The notes below the pieces were generated by a model. It was not told the DNA's origin. It did no database searches and saw nothing but the letters and a program-made list of their open reading frames with translations. Source: Paraescarpia echinospica (lineage: Eukaryota; Annelida; Polychaeta; Sabellida; Siboglinidae). Taken from it: a stretch of DNA of 64,000 nt. How positions within the stretch are numbered: position 1 is the stretch's first letter; each line of letters begins with the position of its first letter. The DNA is taken from contig CM034535.1 in NCBI GenBank assembly GCA_020002185.1, forward strand, positions 70,116,228 through 70,180,227. The letters run 5' to 3'. The position numbers and the translations under genes are program-made. This document shows positions 1 through 12,500 of this stretch, in pieces.

Positions 1-474
1 GCCAGATGAAACTTCTTCTGACCCAACCTCCCCAAAACAAAAGTAATTTAGTCTGATATCGGACATCAACATTCTGAGATGATCCCTAGGTCGACACTTT
101 CTCACCCCAAACAATGTTCAAGATACAATAAAACAAGTTTGAATCAAATCAAGATCTTTAGAATTATAACCATAATTAAAAATGGATTAATGAATTTTAT
201 ATTTTACGTCAATTAACTTTTTAAACATATATTCGTACATCTCGCTTTTTTCAGTTATGTAAAACCATCCACGATAAAACTGATGGTTCAATGTTTTGCT
301 AGTCCTTATTTGGAAACAAACAATAAATCTTTGGAATCCAAGGTTAATGGTTGTGATTTTAATCGTGTTTATCCAATTTATGGTTTTCCTGTTAACTTTT
401 TAACATTACCAGAATAGTGTAATGAAATTCTTGCAAAATCAATTAACATTATTACAAACTTGCCAAACACCCAC
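1..474. other. Intron sequence, no gene seen
   Basis: This AT-rich sequence lies downstream (minus-strand sense) of the last traced exon. The second half of the sushi domain begun at 475-554 should follow to the left, but I cannot find its Cys-Trp-Pro-Cys pattern here. It is presumably beyond the window edge. Confidence 0.5.
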
Positions 475-554
475 CTTTGCGTACTGTCCAAATGTCCAGA
501 AGCCGAATGCTACGAGGCCGTTGATGGGAGCTGGGGGCTGCTCACAGTCGAATG
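475..554 (-). CDS. Exon 52: first half of a sushi (CCP) domain
   Basis: The minus-strand reading after an acceptor ending in ttgtag gives a typical sushi opening: [10 protein letters not shown] followed by a hydrophobic stretch and Gly-Gln-Tyr. The exon is 80 nt, starts in phase 1 and ends in phase 0 at aag|gtgggt. Its opening phase matches the phase-1 end of the HYR exon at 2116-2211. It is short and has only the first of four expected cysteines; the remainder lies outside the window. Confidence 0.65.
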
Positions 555-3500
555 CTACAAGTAGCACAGTCACGGGTCATAGGTCAAACTATCTCACACT
601 TAAGCTGTGTAAAATCTAAAGGTTTTTATCATAAAATAACATTACACAGATGTGATGTTTGTAGTAGCTTTATGACTGTATGTATTTGGACACTGAAAAT
701 AATTAAATTATCAGCTGTTCAAAAACATGCAATGCACAAAAATAATTTTATGCAAGCAACAACACAGAGTCCAATATAGTGATGAAAAAAGGCCAAATGA
801 ATGACGTTTATTTATTAACGTGATAAGAGAGAAATGTGGGCTCGACATCCCAAGGCCAGGCCTGTGACTGAGCCCATGCTAGTCTCCTGTACCTCAGGTT
901 GACCGAGCCCACATTTCGGCACATAAAACAAGCAGTATTGGTATACATGATATCATATATCAAACAATGTCATTACTGCTAAAATCACCATAGACCTACT
1001 GCACAGTATAATACTAGCCAAGCACACCAGTCAACCACACCAAATCTAAAACCAACACTACCCGCTGACGCATTACACTATATATAACTGAGGCTAAACC
1101 TTAAAAGTGGGGACGATTATGCCTGTCCTACCTAACTAAAATCATCAGTGGAAGAGAAGCGAGCTGTCTCCGCATCAAAACCCCGTGAACACATTGTCCA
1201 CCTGAACTAAAAAAATGGGGAAAGCATTGAGATATGCTGACGACCCCTCTTCCACTAATGATGCACATGTGTTATTAATGCTAAACTCTACAGAAGTGGG
1301 CGGGATGGGAGGGACGCAAAACTCTCGACCGAATAGTTTGCTCTCTCGAACCAAAGTGGCCGACTTCTAGCGCGCGCTACAACTGCTCGCTACTACTATG
1401 TGCTGATTGGTCCTTTGCGCCCACGGCTAAGTTGAATTAGCATATAATTAGAATAATCCACTGGGCCAATCATCACTTGTCTGCATTGTTGCCTGCACAA
1501 AAATACGTATGCCGCATCGTGCCGGTGCAGCATACTCTCATTTCAGATACCATGTCCGAATACTTGTGTACACGAACGAGTCCTGATCTCGTGTCATCCC
1601 CGTTTATTACCTTAGTATTAACAGGGCTTTTTAACTTCATTTCAGTTACCTCCTACATTGGTCTCTGAATACACAGGGACAAAAATTAAATTATTTTACA
1701 GAGGTGTCAAAAAACACATGGTACACAAAAAGCATAATTTTTTTTAATTTTTAGGGTGTCCAAAAACATACACTGTGTGAACACGTACAGCCGTTACTGT
1801 AACCATAAAGTGTGGTTACCTGTTGTAGTTCTACGTCTGTCAAGTTGGTTAGTGATAGTCATTATATCATTGTACACCGTCACAGGTGCACATGTTATCT
1901 TACTTCTCTCGTGTTTTTAGAAACAGACATAGAATAGATAGTTTATACTATTGCTAACATCTTAACAGCACAGATAGGTTTTAATCAAACACATTAAAAT
2001 AAAATGTTTACATTTGTCTGTTTAGTGTGTTTCCTGGCAAGTATCATGTAGAGACGACGTAGTTTTACGTGATTTTGTGAATACCTGTATGAGTTGCATG
2101 AAGTAGTGTACTTACGGAGGACAAACACCTTGAAGCTGCAGCTGGCACTGTTACCTGCTGCGTCCGTTGCTATGTACGTCACAAAGTACTCGCCGTAGGA
2201 AAACACCTGGCCTGAAACAGTAACACCGTACCTGTGGCATCCCTGCAGAAATTTCATTTCTCAGAACACACAGTTAGTGATGGTATCATAAGTTCGCCAA
2301 GTAAGTCTAAAAAAAGTGGTTAGATTTCGATCAAGCTGCCACTCCCCCACTAACATGTGGTGTGGGATTTGCAGTGTTTGCAATCCAAAATCACTATTGG
2401 CGTGAATTTGCAGTAATATGTTTCAATTACTAGGTGGCACCACCGAGCTATTTACTCCCCAAATCGCTGTTGGCGTGAATTTGCAGTAATATGTTTCAAT
2501 TACTAGGTGGCACTACCGAGCTATTTACTCCCAAAATCGCTATTGGCGTGAATTTGCAGTAATGTTTTAATTACTAGGTGGCACCACCAAGCTATTTATT
2601 CCCCCTCTACAAAACATGATGACGACCAAACCCTGTGTGACAGTTACATAAAAAAAATGGATGTTTGTACACAACCATCTTATCACAAGTGAAACGCTCA
2701 CTGACAATGTAACTATAATCGAGCTAGCACATGTATGGACGTATCCTATAAATGTTTGTTATGTTTGTTATGCTACTCCTGGATGCTTTGCAACTCGGGT
2801 GTCAAACCTTCAGGGGTTCATATATCACCCCAGAGTTACGTAAGCCGCCCCATAGTGATCAATGGACGGTTTATACAGCTTGGAACAATCGTACAAAACA
2901 CACACAGCATAGAGAGCAACTGTTCAAAGTTACACAACATTTCCGAGTGAACCTTGTGAAAGAGTTGATCCTCTGTGCCTGTGTATACATAGCACCCTTT
3001 GACATGACACATTGAACAAAGGACTTAGTTGCCTGGTTTCTCACCTAACCATGTAGTCAGTCACCTAGCTTGAGCCAGTTACAAACTACCGAGTTATTCT
3101 TCTGGAGGATGGCTATTTTTGTTGGTGTAGATAACTAACTAAGAATGTCACATAGAAATGATGAAATTACCTGGTCTGTGACTCTGTGTCAAGTTGACGA
3201 CTCCGATGTTGTCCGTGAAGACAGGGGCTGGCCAGGAAACCTTTACGAGACGACTAGTGCTGTTGACAACTCTCGTGTCATTGGGACACGTCACAACCTC
3301 TGGCACACTCTTGTCTTTCAAAGATAAAAAATATAGATAAGTTCTTATATAGCGCAGTATCCAGGCCTTAAAACTGCTCAAAGTGCTTCACACTTTACTC
3401 CCTGGCACACCTGTTCGAACACCATCTCAACTTCTCTGGGAACCTTTCAGCCATGCTGCAATTAATGGGCAAATACTATTTTCGTACACAAATATCCATC

Positions 3501-6500
3501 ACTTTCTACAGCCTGGTACTCATTCATAGAGCTGAGTGAACTGGAGCAATGTAGAGTGAACAAACTTGCCCAAGGTTCGAAATTATAGCACAGGATTAGA
3601 ACCCGGATTTTCTAGATTGAGAGTCTGACGTGTCACTGCGCTCCACAATGTCACAGTCAAACACATAACACTTTACTATAAACACCATCTTCGATCAGAA
3701 GTATTACTGAAATAAACATAAGCATACTTATATGTTAAATTTAAGAAATGCCAATGCAGTTGACACGCATTTTCATCTGCAGCTGGGAGGCAGAGGGTTT
3801 CACTCAACGTCTAACTATCTTCCTCATATTTGTTTAATTAACAGTGCTGTATAAAATATAAAAAACTTTTATATATACATTTGTGCTGCACACACCCTAA
3901 ACGTCATGTCAATAGCCGCTAACAGCTTCCGTGATGCACACACATATGCAATATCTGCAGTGGGAACTTCATATTCAGATTCAAATGCAGGAGATTTGTG
4001 TAAACGGTGGAATGGCCTTACCTATGACAATGTCACACAGACTTCCCTCGTAGCCGGGGGGACAGAGAGAGCCTCCACATATGGACGGGATCTTCTTGTC
4101 AACGTCGTTCTCCCAGTGTCCATCAAACTCCACCCATGTCACCACGTCACCCTGGCTACTGTCACGGCTACAGTTCTGGGCCATCGCTGCTATGGCATCA
4201 GAGGCCAGGATGGTGCTGTGAGGTGCAATCAGGAATTTGATTCAATCAACATTAACAATAACGAAAACATTTAATAAATTTCTTTTCATGTAGCTGTTTC
4301 CTCAATAATCCAATGCACATAACACATAATGCATTGCGAATATATGTCCGTATATCTACAGGGGGGAACATGTAAACCATGAAAAAACGTATTAAAATTA
4401 ATTTAAATGTAAACAATTTAATATATGTAATTAAAGCAATTTATGGTACGTTATATTGTTTACTTCTATATAAACAGGTCTACGAAAGAGTCTAAAAGCA
4501 GATTATTTATGTTGTTGTCTATTTACCAGTCATTTTCATTATAAATGAACATGAGTGAGACCTCCCTTAAACCTAATGGTTCACACCTCAATGGCCAGTG
4601 AATTTGTTTTACTCACCTGTGTAGGTTGACCCGGCTGAGTTCACCTTTGAACTGACTGCTGATTGGACCGTTTCCTATAGCCTGGCCCAGTGTCAATGTT
4701 AATCTGAAGAAAAACATAACATTAATAATAATAATAAACTTTATTTATACACCATCAAATCCGGGACTAATGACCCCCGTTTCGTGGGTGTTTACAAATC
4801 GGCAATCATCTAAGAAGCATAAAAACACATTTAAGAGAAATAAATAAGAAAATAAATAAAATTAGCAAACAATATCCTAGTATATACTGTATATATATAA
4901 ACCTAAGTATAGTAAAATTACGGGTAAATGCAATGATAAAATGAACGATTAGCAAAAGTGCAGAACAGCTGAACCTATTGGAAAAAAATAATAATAAAAA
5001 TACAGTGTACAGATATTCAGGGAGATAAGCAGTTTAACATCACAAGGTAAAATCGTTTTAATTATTACTATTATTATTAAGTGTCTATCTCTGTCACGAC
5101 AGCCGGCTTATGTGACCAGATGACCATTACGCCCGCTTATACAGATATTTAGATTTCTCTGTGTAGTAGCTGAAATAGTAATAACAGTTATATTATATAA
5201 GAGCAAACGATTCATTGTTAAATGCAACTTTAACACTTAACTTTAACAATCATGTTCCCTTTAACTGTTTACAATTGAGTGCTAGTAACATATCCCAGAA
5301 ACATTTAGCTACATTTATTCTTCCAAAAGCCAGTTCAAACACCAAACATTCACCTTCCAGATATCTTCTTCCCAGTCCCATAGTTGGAACCACTGCTGAC
5401 TACAGCGCCATCTAGGAACATCGTCCACGTGCCACCTAGTGAATCGGCGAGGAAGCATGCGTGGTGCCAGGTGCCGTCATTAGGCGTGTAGGTGACATCG
5501 AAGGCAGCCGAGCTACTGAAGAGTGATACGTGTGTGCCGGAGTCGTCAAACACCAGCAGGGATTTGGAGCCCCGGCTGAAGACAAACACAAACATCTATA
5601 CCTACAACCCTACCAGAATATCTAGGACTCCCAGATTTGTTGTAAAAAAGTAAAGATAAGTTCATATATAACGCAGTATCCAGTCCTCAGGACTGCTCAA
5701 ACTTTACTCCCTGGCAAACCTGTTCAATCAAACAGTGTCTCAACTTCTCTGGGAAGCATTCAGGAAAAGAAGAAAATCTCTCAGATTGTAGGTTTTATGT
5801 GCAGTTGGCGGTTTTTGGCGAGCCTCAACGGGATGCAGTTGGCGGTTTTGGTAAGCCTCAAGGGGATGCAGTTGGCAATTTTTGGTAAGCCTCAAGGGGG
5901 TGCAGTTGGCATTTTTTGGTGAGCCTCAAGGGGGTGCAGTTGGCAATTTTTGGTAAGCCTCAAGGGGGTGCAGTTGGCAATTTTTGGTAAGCTTCAAGGG
6001 GGTGCAGTTGGCAATTTTTGGTAAGCCTCAAGGGGGTGCAGTTGGCAATTTTTGGTAAGCCTCAAGGGGGTGCAGTTGGCAATTTTTGGTGAGCCTCAAG
6101 GGGGTGCAGTTGGCATTTTTTGGTAAGCCTCAAGGGGGTGCAGTTGGCGGTTTTGGTGAGTCTCAAGGGGGTGCAGTTGGACGTTTTTTGTGAGTCTCAA
6201 GGGGGTGCAGTTGGAGGCTTTTTGTGAGTCTCAAGGGGTGCAGTTGGAGGTTTTTTTGTGAGTCTCAAGGGGGTGCAGTTGGAGGTTTTTTGTGAGTCTC
6301 AAGGGGGTGCAGTTGGAGGTTTTTTGTGAGTCTCAAGGGGTGCAGCTGGAGGGTTTTTTGTGAGTCTCAAGGGGGTGCAGTTGGAGGTTTTTTTGTGAGT
6401 CTCAAGGGGGTGCAGTTGGAGGTTTTTTGTGAGTCTCAAGGGGTGCAGCTGGAGGTTTTTTGTGAGTCTCAAGGGGGTGCCGTTGGAGGTTTTTTGTGAG

Positions 6501-9500
6501 TCTCAAGGGGGTGCAGTTGGAGGTTTTTTGTGAGTCTCAAGGGGGTGCAGCTGGAGGTTTTTGGTGAGCCTGACATTTTCTGGATTTAAAAACTGAAAAG
6601 TTTGCATGTAAAAGCAGATAAAAAAGACAAGACTCTTCATTGAATATTATGGAAGTGGATCAGACCAGGGCTAATGACTACTGAGCCGTATCACTCCGAT
6701 ACAAAGGAAATCATCATTCTTCGTGCAAATGAATAAAGTATTTGTTAAGGGTAGCCGCGCCCCAAAATATGACCAAAAAGTCGGTTTTGAGATGCTGTCA
6801 TTTTCCGATAGATTGACATATCATACACCTTCATGTAAAAGCATTTTCCAATATTTTAACAATAAATACCTATATTAGTACACTTTGTGACATGCCCCTC
6901 TTTCTTCTAGAACCGAAATGAGTCTCGCAGCCATTTCTAAATGTCCAATAATCTCCAAAAAGATCGTTCGATTCCAGGCACATGCCGACTATAAAATCCG
7001 CCATATTTGATATCGTCTTGTCCGGAAGTTTACCTGCTTCCCGGATATAGCATCCTAGTTAACCTAGACTATAATACTACTCCTCTATCTGGAATTAAAT
7101 TTATGCGACCGTTGACCAAATAAGGGCAGGTTACGCTATTTCTGGCTCATTATAATATCGCGTAGACGAAACATCCAATGAGCGCACGCGGTGTATGGAT
7201 GACCGCATCATCAACCAATCAGCGCGGCTTCCGGGGACGCGCAGAATAGTAAACAAGATGGAGTCGAGTAAGAGAAAACGAGTAACGATGACCGCATTTG
7301 GCAAGAAAAAGAGACACAAGAATAAGTCTGGAGCAGGAAGACCACGTCAGACAGGTTTGTAAATATACTTTGCACAATCGTAGCAAAGAATATCTTAGTT
7401 TATCATCTTAAAATTACCGTAAATGGACGATGTAAACAATGGCAATCATGACTGCTTGGGAAGACCACGAAGACAAGGAAATGATCCGAATGACGTAGGC
7501 CTCATAGCTTAGCATTTAACAATAAGTGGGCGAGTTATATTATTATAATAACATCTATTACTATGTGACATTATTATACCTTTGATTATTTTAATAAAAT
7601 ATGCTTCTTGGAGCATTTTGGTTCACAAACTGTTAGGCAACTGAACTCAGATTTTCTAGATTAGACATTAGTCTGACTACTCAGTCTACTGTCTAGTACT
7701 AGTGAATGTAACCAGTGACAGTGGTAGTTGTACTATCTAGTGATATATAAGCATGTGTGCATTTTATAATAGTCTGCTTTCACTGTTTCAGTGCCAGTTG
7801 AAGAGGCATCAGTGTCTTTGACTGATTTGCAGTCCACGTCTGCCAGTCGGCAAAAGATTATGTTGCTGTCTCCACAACGTGACACTTCTGAGACTGCATC
7901 CACGTCCGACTCGGATGGCCACTTCGTTATACTACACATGGACAAGCTGAACGATCTGCTGAAGCCGCTTGAGTGTCCACGGTGCAGTCAGGCGAAGCTA
8001 CGTGTGACGTCAACCGACATGAGAGGATATGCTGTACACCTACTACTGGCATGTGATAGCTGCAACGCGACGCTGTCCAGCGAGTTCTCGTCACCACAGC
8101 TACCAATGAGTGACAACCCGACACGACAGCCCTACACGATCAACCGCCTTGCTGTGCTGGCAGCTCGTGAGGGTGGCATCAACCAGACCGGCTTGGTGAG
8201 GCTGACGACACTGATGAATGTCAAGGGTGGCATTCATCATAAGACGTTCAGCAGAATCTCCGACACGATCCAGCAGAAACTTGTGTATGGGACGGCCTAC
8301 AATACACTGCTGGAGGCACACAGCATAGTTCACCGCGTGCACAGGGACGTCTACGGTGAACACGGCGGGCCATTGAAGCTGGCTGTCAGCTATGATGGCT
8401 CTTGGAAAACCAGAGGTTTCCATTCCCCGTTCGATGTGGGATTTGTGATCGAGATGTTAACGGGACTGGTCATTGACTACACCATCCGATCCAAATACTG
8501 TGTAGAGTGTGAGCTTGTGGGGAAGAAGCTGAAGGGAGATGAGAGAGAACAGTGGCAGCAGTTGCACCAAGACCACTGTGACGTGAACCACACTGGCTCC
8601 AGTGGTGCAATGGAGACTGAGGCTGCCAAGATCATGTGGGGAAGGTCAGTGGACCTGATGGATGCCCAGTACACCTCCATCCTGGGCGATGGTGATGCTG
8701 CTGTCATATCGGCACTGAACACTATGCAGCCATATGGCGCTCATGTGGCTGTAGAGAAACAAGAATGCATCAACCACATGAGCAAGTGCATGTTCAAAGG
8801 ACTCGAAAATGTGCTCAAAGAGTCGACCGCCCACGCAAAAGAAGCCCGCATCAAGGCCAAGCAGACAGCCACAACATCAGTGACCACCTGCCTCAGCGGA
8901 AAAGGAAAGTTGACAGCTGTGAGAATGAAGAAGTGGTCGCAGTATTACAGAAACGCCATCGTCAAGAACGCGATCTGGGCGATCTTCTTTCATAGCGTGT
9001 CAACAGCCGAGGATCCTCACCACTCTCATTGTGATCCGGAGTGGTGCTTCTTCCAGCAAGCCACAGCTGAAGGGGTGGACCCTGAACAGAAGAGGAAGGA
9101 AGGCAAGCATGACCCATCCCTTCCGAAAGATGCATCTGAGAGTCTGGTACCTCTCTTTGAGCGTTTAACAAAACCTGACTTGTTGGAGCGATGCATGTCG
9201 CTTGGCACCTCCAATGCGAATGAGTCATTACATTCAGTTATTTGGAGGAGAGCACCAAAGGCAGTCTTCAGCACCAGGAAGACAGTGGAGATTGCTGTTG
9301 CCATGGGTATCGTGCAGTTCAACAAGGGCGCACAAGTCCTGGTCGATGTAACAGCGGCCATTGTGCCCCAGGCTGGCCCGAGTAGCCAGTTATTAGAGCT
9401 GGCAGGCAAGATGGACAAGACTCGGCTGCGCAAGTCAGACACAGCAGCCAAGCTTGAGAGTAAATCAAGCAGAAAGAGAAGATCTCTGCTCAAGCTACAG

Positions 9501-12500
9501 GCCGAGGCGAAACTGTCGGAGAAGGAGGGTCACCTGTATAACCCTTGTGCCTGGTAGACAGTGCACACAAACTCGAACACTACCCATGAAGCAGTTGTGG
9601 CTAAAATGTCTTGCCAATAGTTGTGTTTGTTCCTTGCATAGCTCCAGTACATAGTTACATTCAATGTTATACATTTAAGTGATGATTTTCTATTATACTT
9701 TCTGTGTTAAACATTACGTTTTAGTTTTTTGTCGTTTTCTCAAAATGTCATTTTTGGATATTTGTCAAGTTTATGAAAATTATTTCCGAAAAACTACACA
9801 AGATAGAGACCCGAAATTTTCACCAGTTGTTCCCACATATATAACCTGTCAGATAAGACTGTTTTGAACAGTGTAGCTCAATATTGAGAGTTGGCAGTCA
9901 TGATCCAGTCAGCCAAGTCGTTGGGAGAAAACATTCTAACCAGACATCCCATCTCATAGCGGTCATAGAAATCAGATATCTTATACCAAAATTACCTTAT
10001 CTGACAAATGAACATTCCAGCAAATGATTCTTGGCAATTGCACAATCACACATACGTTATGTTGCTTGGAATAATTTTCGTGGTCGGACCCCCCCCCGTC
10101 TCACTACAAACAGTTATTTCCATGGCAATACACATGCAAATGAGTCCAAATTCCACACATCATGTACTATTCATACTTCTAAATAGCACCCCAAATTTGG
10201 TTAAGATATGTTAATTATTAACAGAGATACAGACTATGGCCGTTTTCGGGTAGTGGCTACCCTTAAGGTACATTTTTTCGTTTAATCTTCAATACTAACA
10301 GTTTGTAAGGACCCACGTGTTAAGAAATACCGTTAGTGTAGACTTGAAACATGATATGCGTCCACTAATGCGGCCATCTAGCCGACGAGCTAGTGGCAAT
10401 TTGGACTGACTCACTCTCCCCACGACACTAGAATTAAACAGCACGACGATTTAGCATACGTTTGTATCTGCTCGAATAAAGCTGTTTAATGACATAACTT
10501 GTGTGCTTATAAATAGGGTGATTTGATCCAGTACAAAATGTTGGCATTCTCACAAACCATCACACTGATGGAAGCCAGTTTACAAAATGGTGCTGCTTTG
10601 ATTGACACAGCTAGGTATTCTTCTGCATGTTGTTGCTCACCCAAATAAAGAATATCCAACTAGATTCTCCTTTTACCTCAGATAAGCTAACTTTCACTGA
10701 TATACACATGTTGCCTTCAAATGTTCAGATCACGGATACGAAACATTCTCTCAATTTATGGCAGATAAGTATTCTGTGTATTTGCAATTGAAGACATCAG
10801 AGTGAGACACATTTGCTGAATGCTGATGCATTCCCTATAATGTCCACTTCTTTGACAGGGTGACACTACTATGACATACCTGATAGAAAAATATGTTCCA
10901 GTTCCACCGACCATCGCAAAGCGCAGCCACAAACACACCGTCAGCTTCATCATGTTGTTCACAGTGACACCTGGTGGCGAACTGATTGAACCATTTTCTC
11001 CGTGAAAGAACAGGTCAAAATCTGGTGACTTCACTGAAAACAATAATACAGTATAAATGCCACACGGCTGTCGGAAACCAAATATGTGAAAGAACCACCT
11101 ACTTATTGTAGTATAATTATGATTCATTATATTATAATTGCATTTTATAATTGCTAGTTGATCTATCTTATATAATGGTAATGAATTAAAATCAGCAACA
11201 TTACGCTAAGAACAATTCTGTGGCTTGTTTAAATAATAAAAGCTACTATCAAGCATCACTTTTTAATAATTTCACAATGTACAAAACATATCAAATACGG
11301 TCAAATGTTTTCAGGTATTCCATCAAGGACATGATACACAAAACTGTACCGTATATAAAGCAGAAAATATAAATCAGCTAAAAAATAAAAGTTTAAAATA
11401 TAATAGCTTAAAACAAAATAAGAAATAATAAAACAACATTGACTGTCACATGGCACGTACATTTTTCACAAGTGTCCCCCTTGTAGAGGGGTGGACACTC
11501 GCAGGTCAAGGTCATCCAGGCATCGATGCAGGTGGCTCCGTTCTTGCAGGGGTTGGATGCGACACACTTGTCTATCTTGCTCTCACATTGGTCCCCGTAA
11601 TACTCCTCGAGACAGGAGCAGTTGTAGCCGCCAACTAGCTGGGTACAGTTGGCTGAGTGGAGACAGGGGGAGGAGGCACACTCGTCTATGTCTGTCTCAC
11701 ACTGCACGCCTGTGTAACCTGCAAACACAACCGCGGCTACTGGTAGGGGTATAATGATGCATCGACATGAAGGTAAGTTCTTATACAGTGCAGTATCAAG
11801 TCCATAGGACTGCTCAAAGCATTTTACATGTTTCTTCCCAACAGACCTGTTCAATTAAACACTTCTTTGGGAAGCTTTCAGTCACGCTGCAATTAAGGCA
11901 CAAATAGTATTTCTACACAAATATCCAACAGTGTCTATAGCCAGGAACTCATTCATACAGCCGAGTGAACTGGAGCAACGTCGAGTGAACAAACTTGCCC
12001 AAGGTTCGAAGTGGCAGTACCAGGATTCAAACGTGGAATCTCTAGATTGAGTCACAACGACTGCACCATTGTGCTCCATAACCAGACATCAATGGTACTG
12101 CAGTAGTTTTGATACAGCTATCACAGAACTATCACAACAGTAAACTATCCCCAACAAGTCTACACCCAGCCATGGAGCAACCAACCAAAGCCTCAGTTAT
12201 CATCACAACGGTATTTTGAATTTGTTGTCTTCTATTCCAAGTTACATAGTCTACCTCAAACATCTCCATAGAACCTTCACATGATACAAATACATCTTGA
12301 AACCGACCCTCGGATGGACTAAAAATGTACTAATCGCAGCAGCAACAATAACTTCTCTACTGCACCATGCACATTTGATTACCTAAGTGACAACACATAA
12401 GTTGACTTACCAAGGACACATTCACATGTGTACGCAGCGAGTTGGTTGGTGCAGGAGGCCCCATTCTGACATGGCTCACTCACACAGTTGTCTGTCATCG

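Larger units (their letters stand above)
555..2115. other. Intron between sushi and HYR exons
   Basis: No coding exon was found. It holds two imperfect inverted repeats (832-917 and 1141-1262) that could be ends of small non-autonomous elements. The stretch 1260-1440 is more GC-rich than its surroundings. Short open frames here have no recognisable domain. Confidence 0.5.

Noticed and set aside
8100..9493. Minus-strand open frames opposite the transposase
   Set aside because: They are shadows of the GC-richer coding exon and have no domain.
7791..9557. Reading the transposase as a single-exon gene starting at GTG 7791
   Set aside because: The GTG overlaps a tttcag acceptor, and an upstream ATG exon (7258-7354) joins exactly in frame, so a two-exon gene is more likely.
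6745..10266. piggyBac assignment of the TTAA element
   Set aside because: The protein has CxxC zinc pairs and Mutator-type DG/GDGD motifs and lacks the piggyBac pattern. Kolobok fits both target site and protein better.
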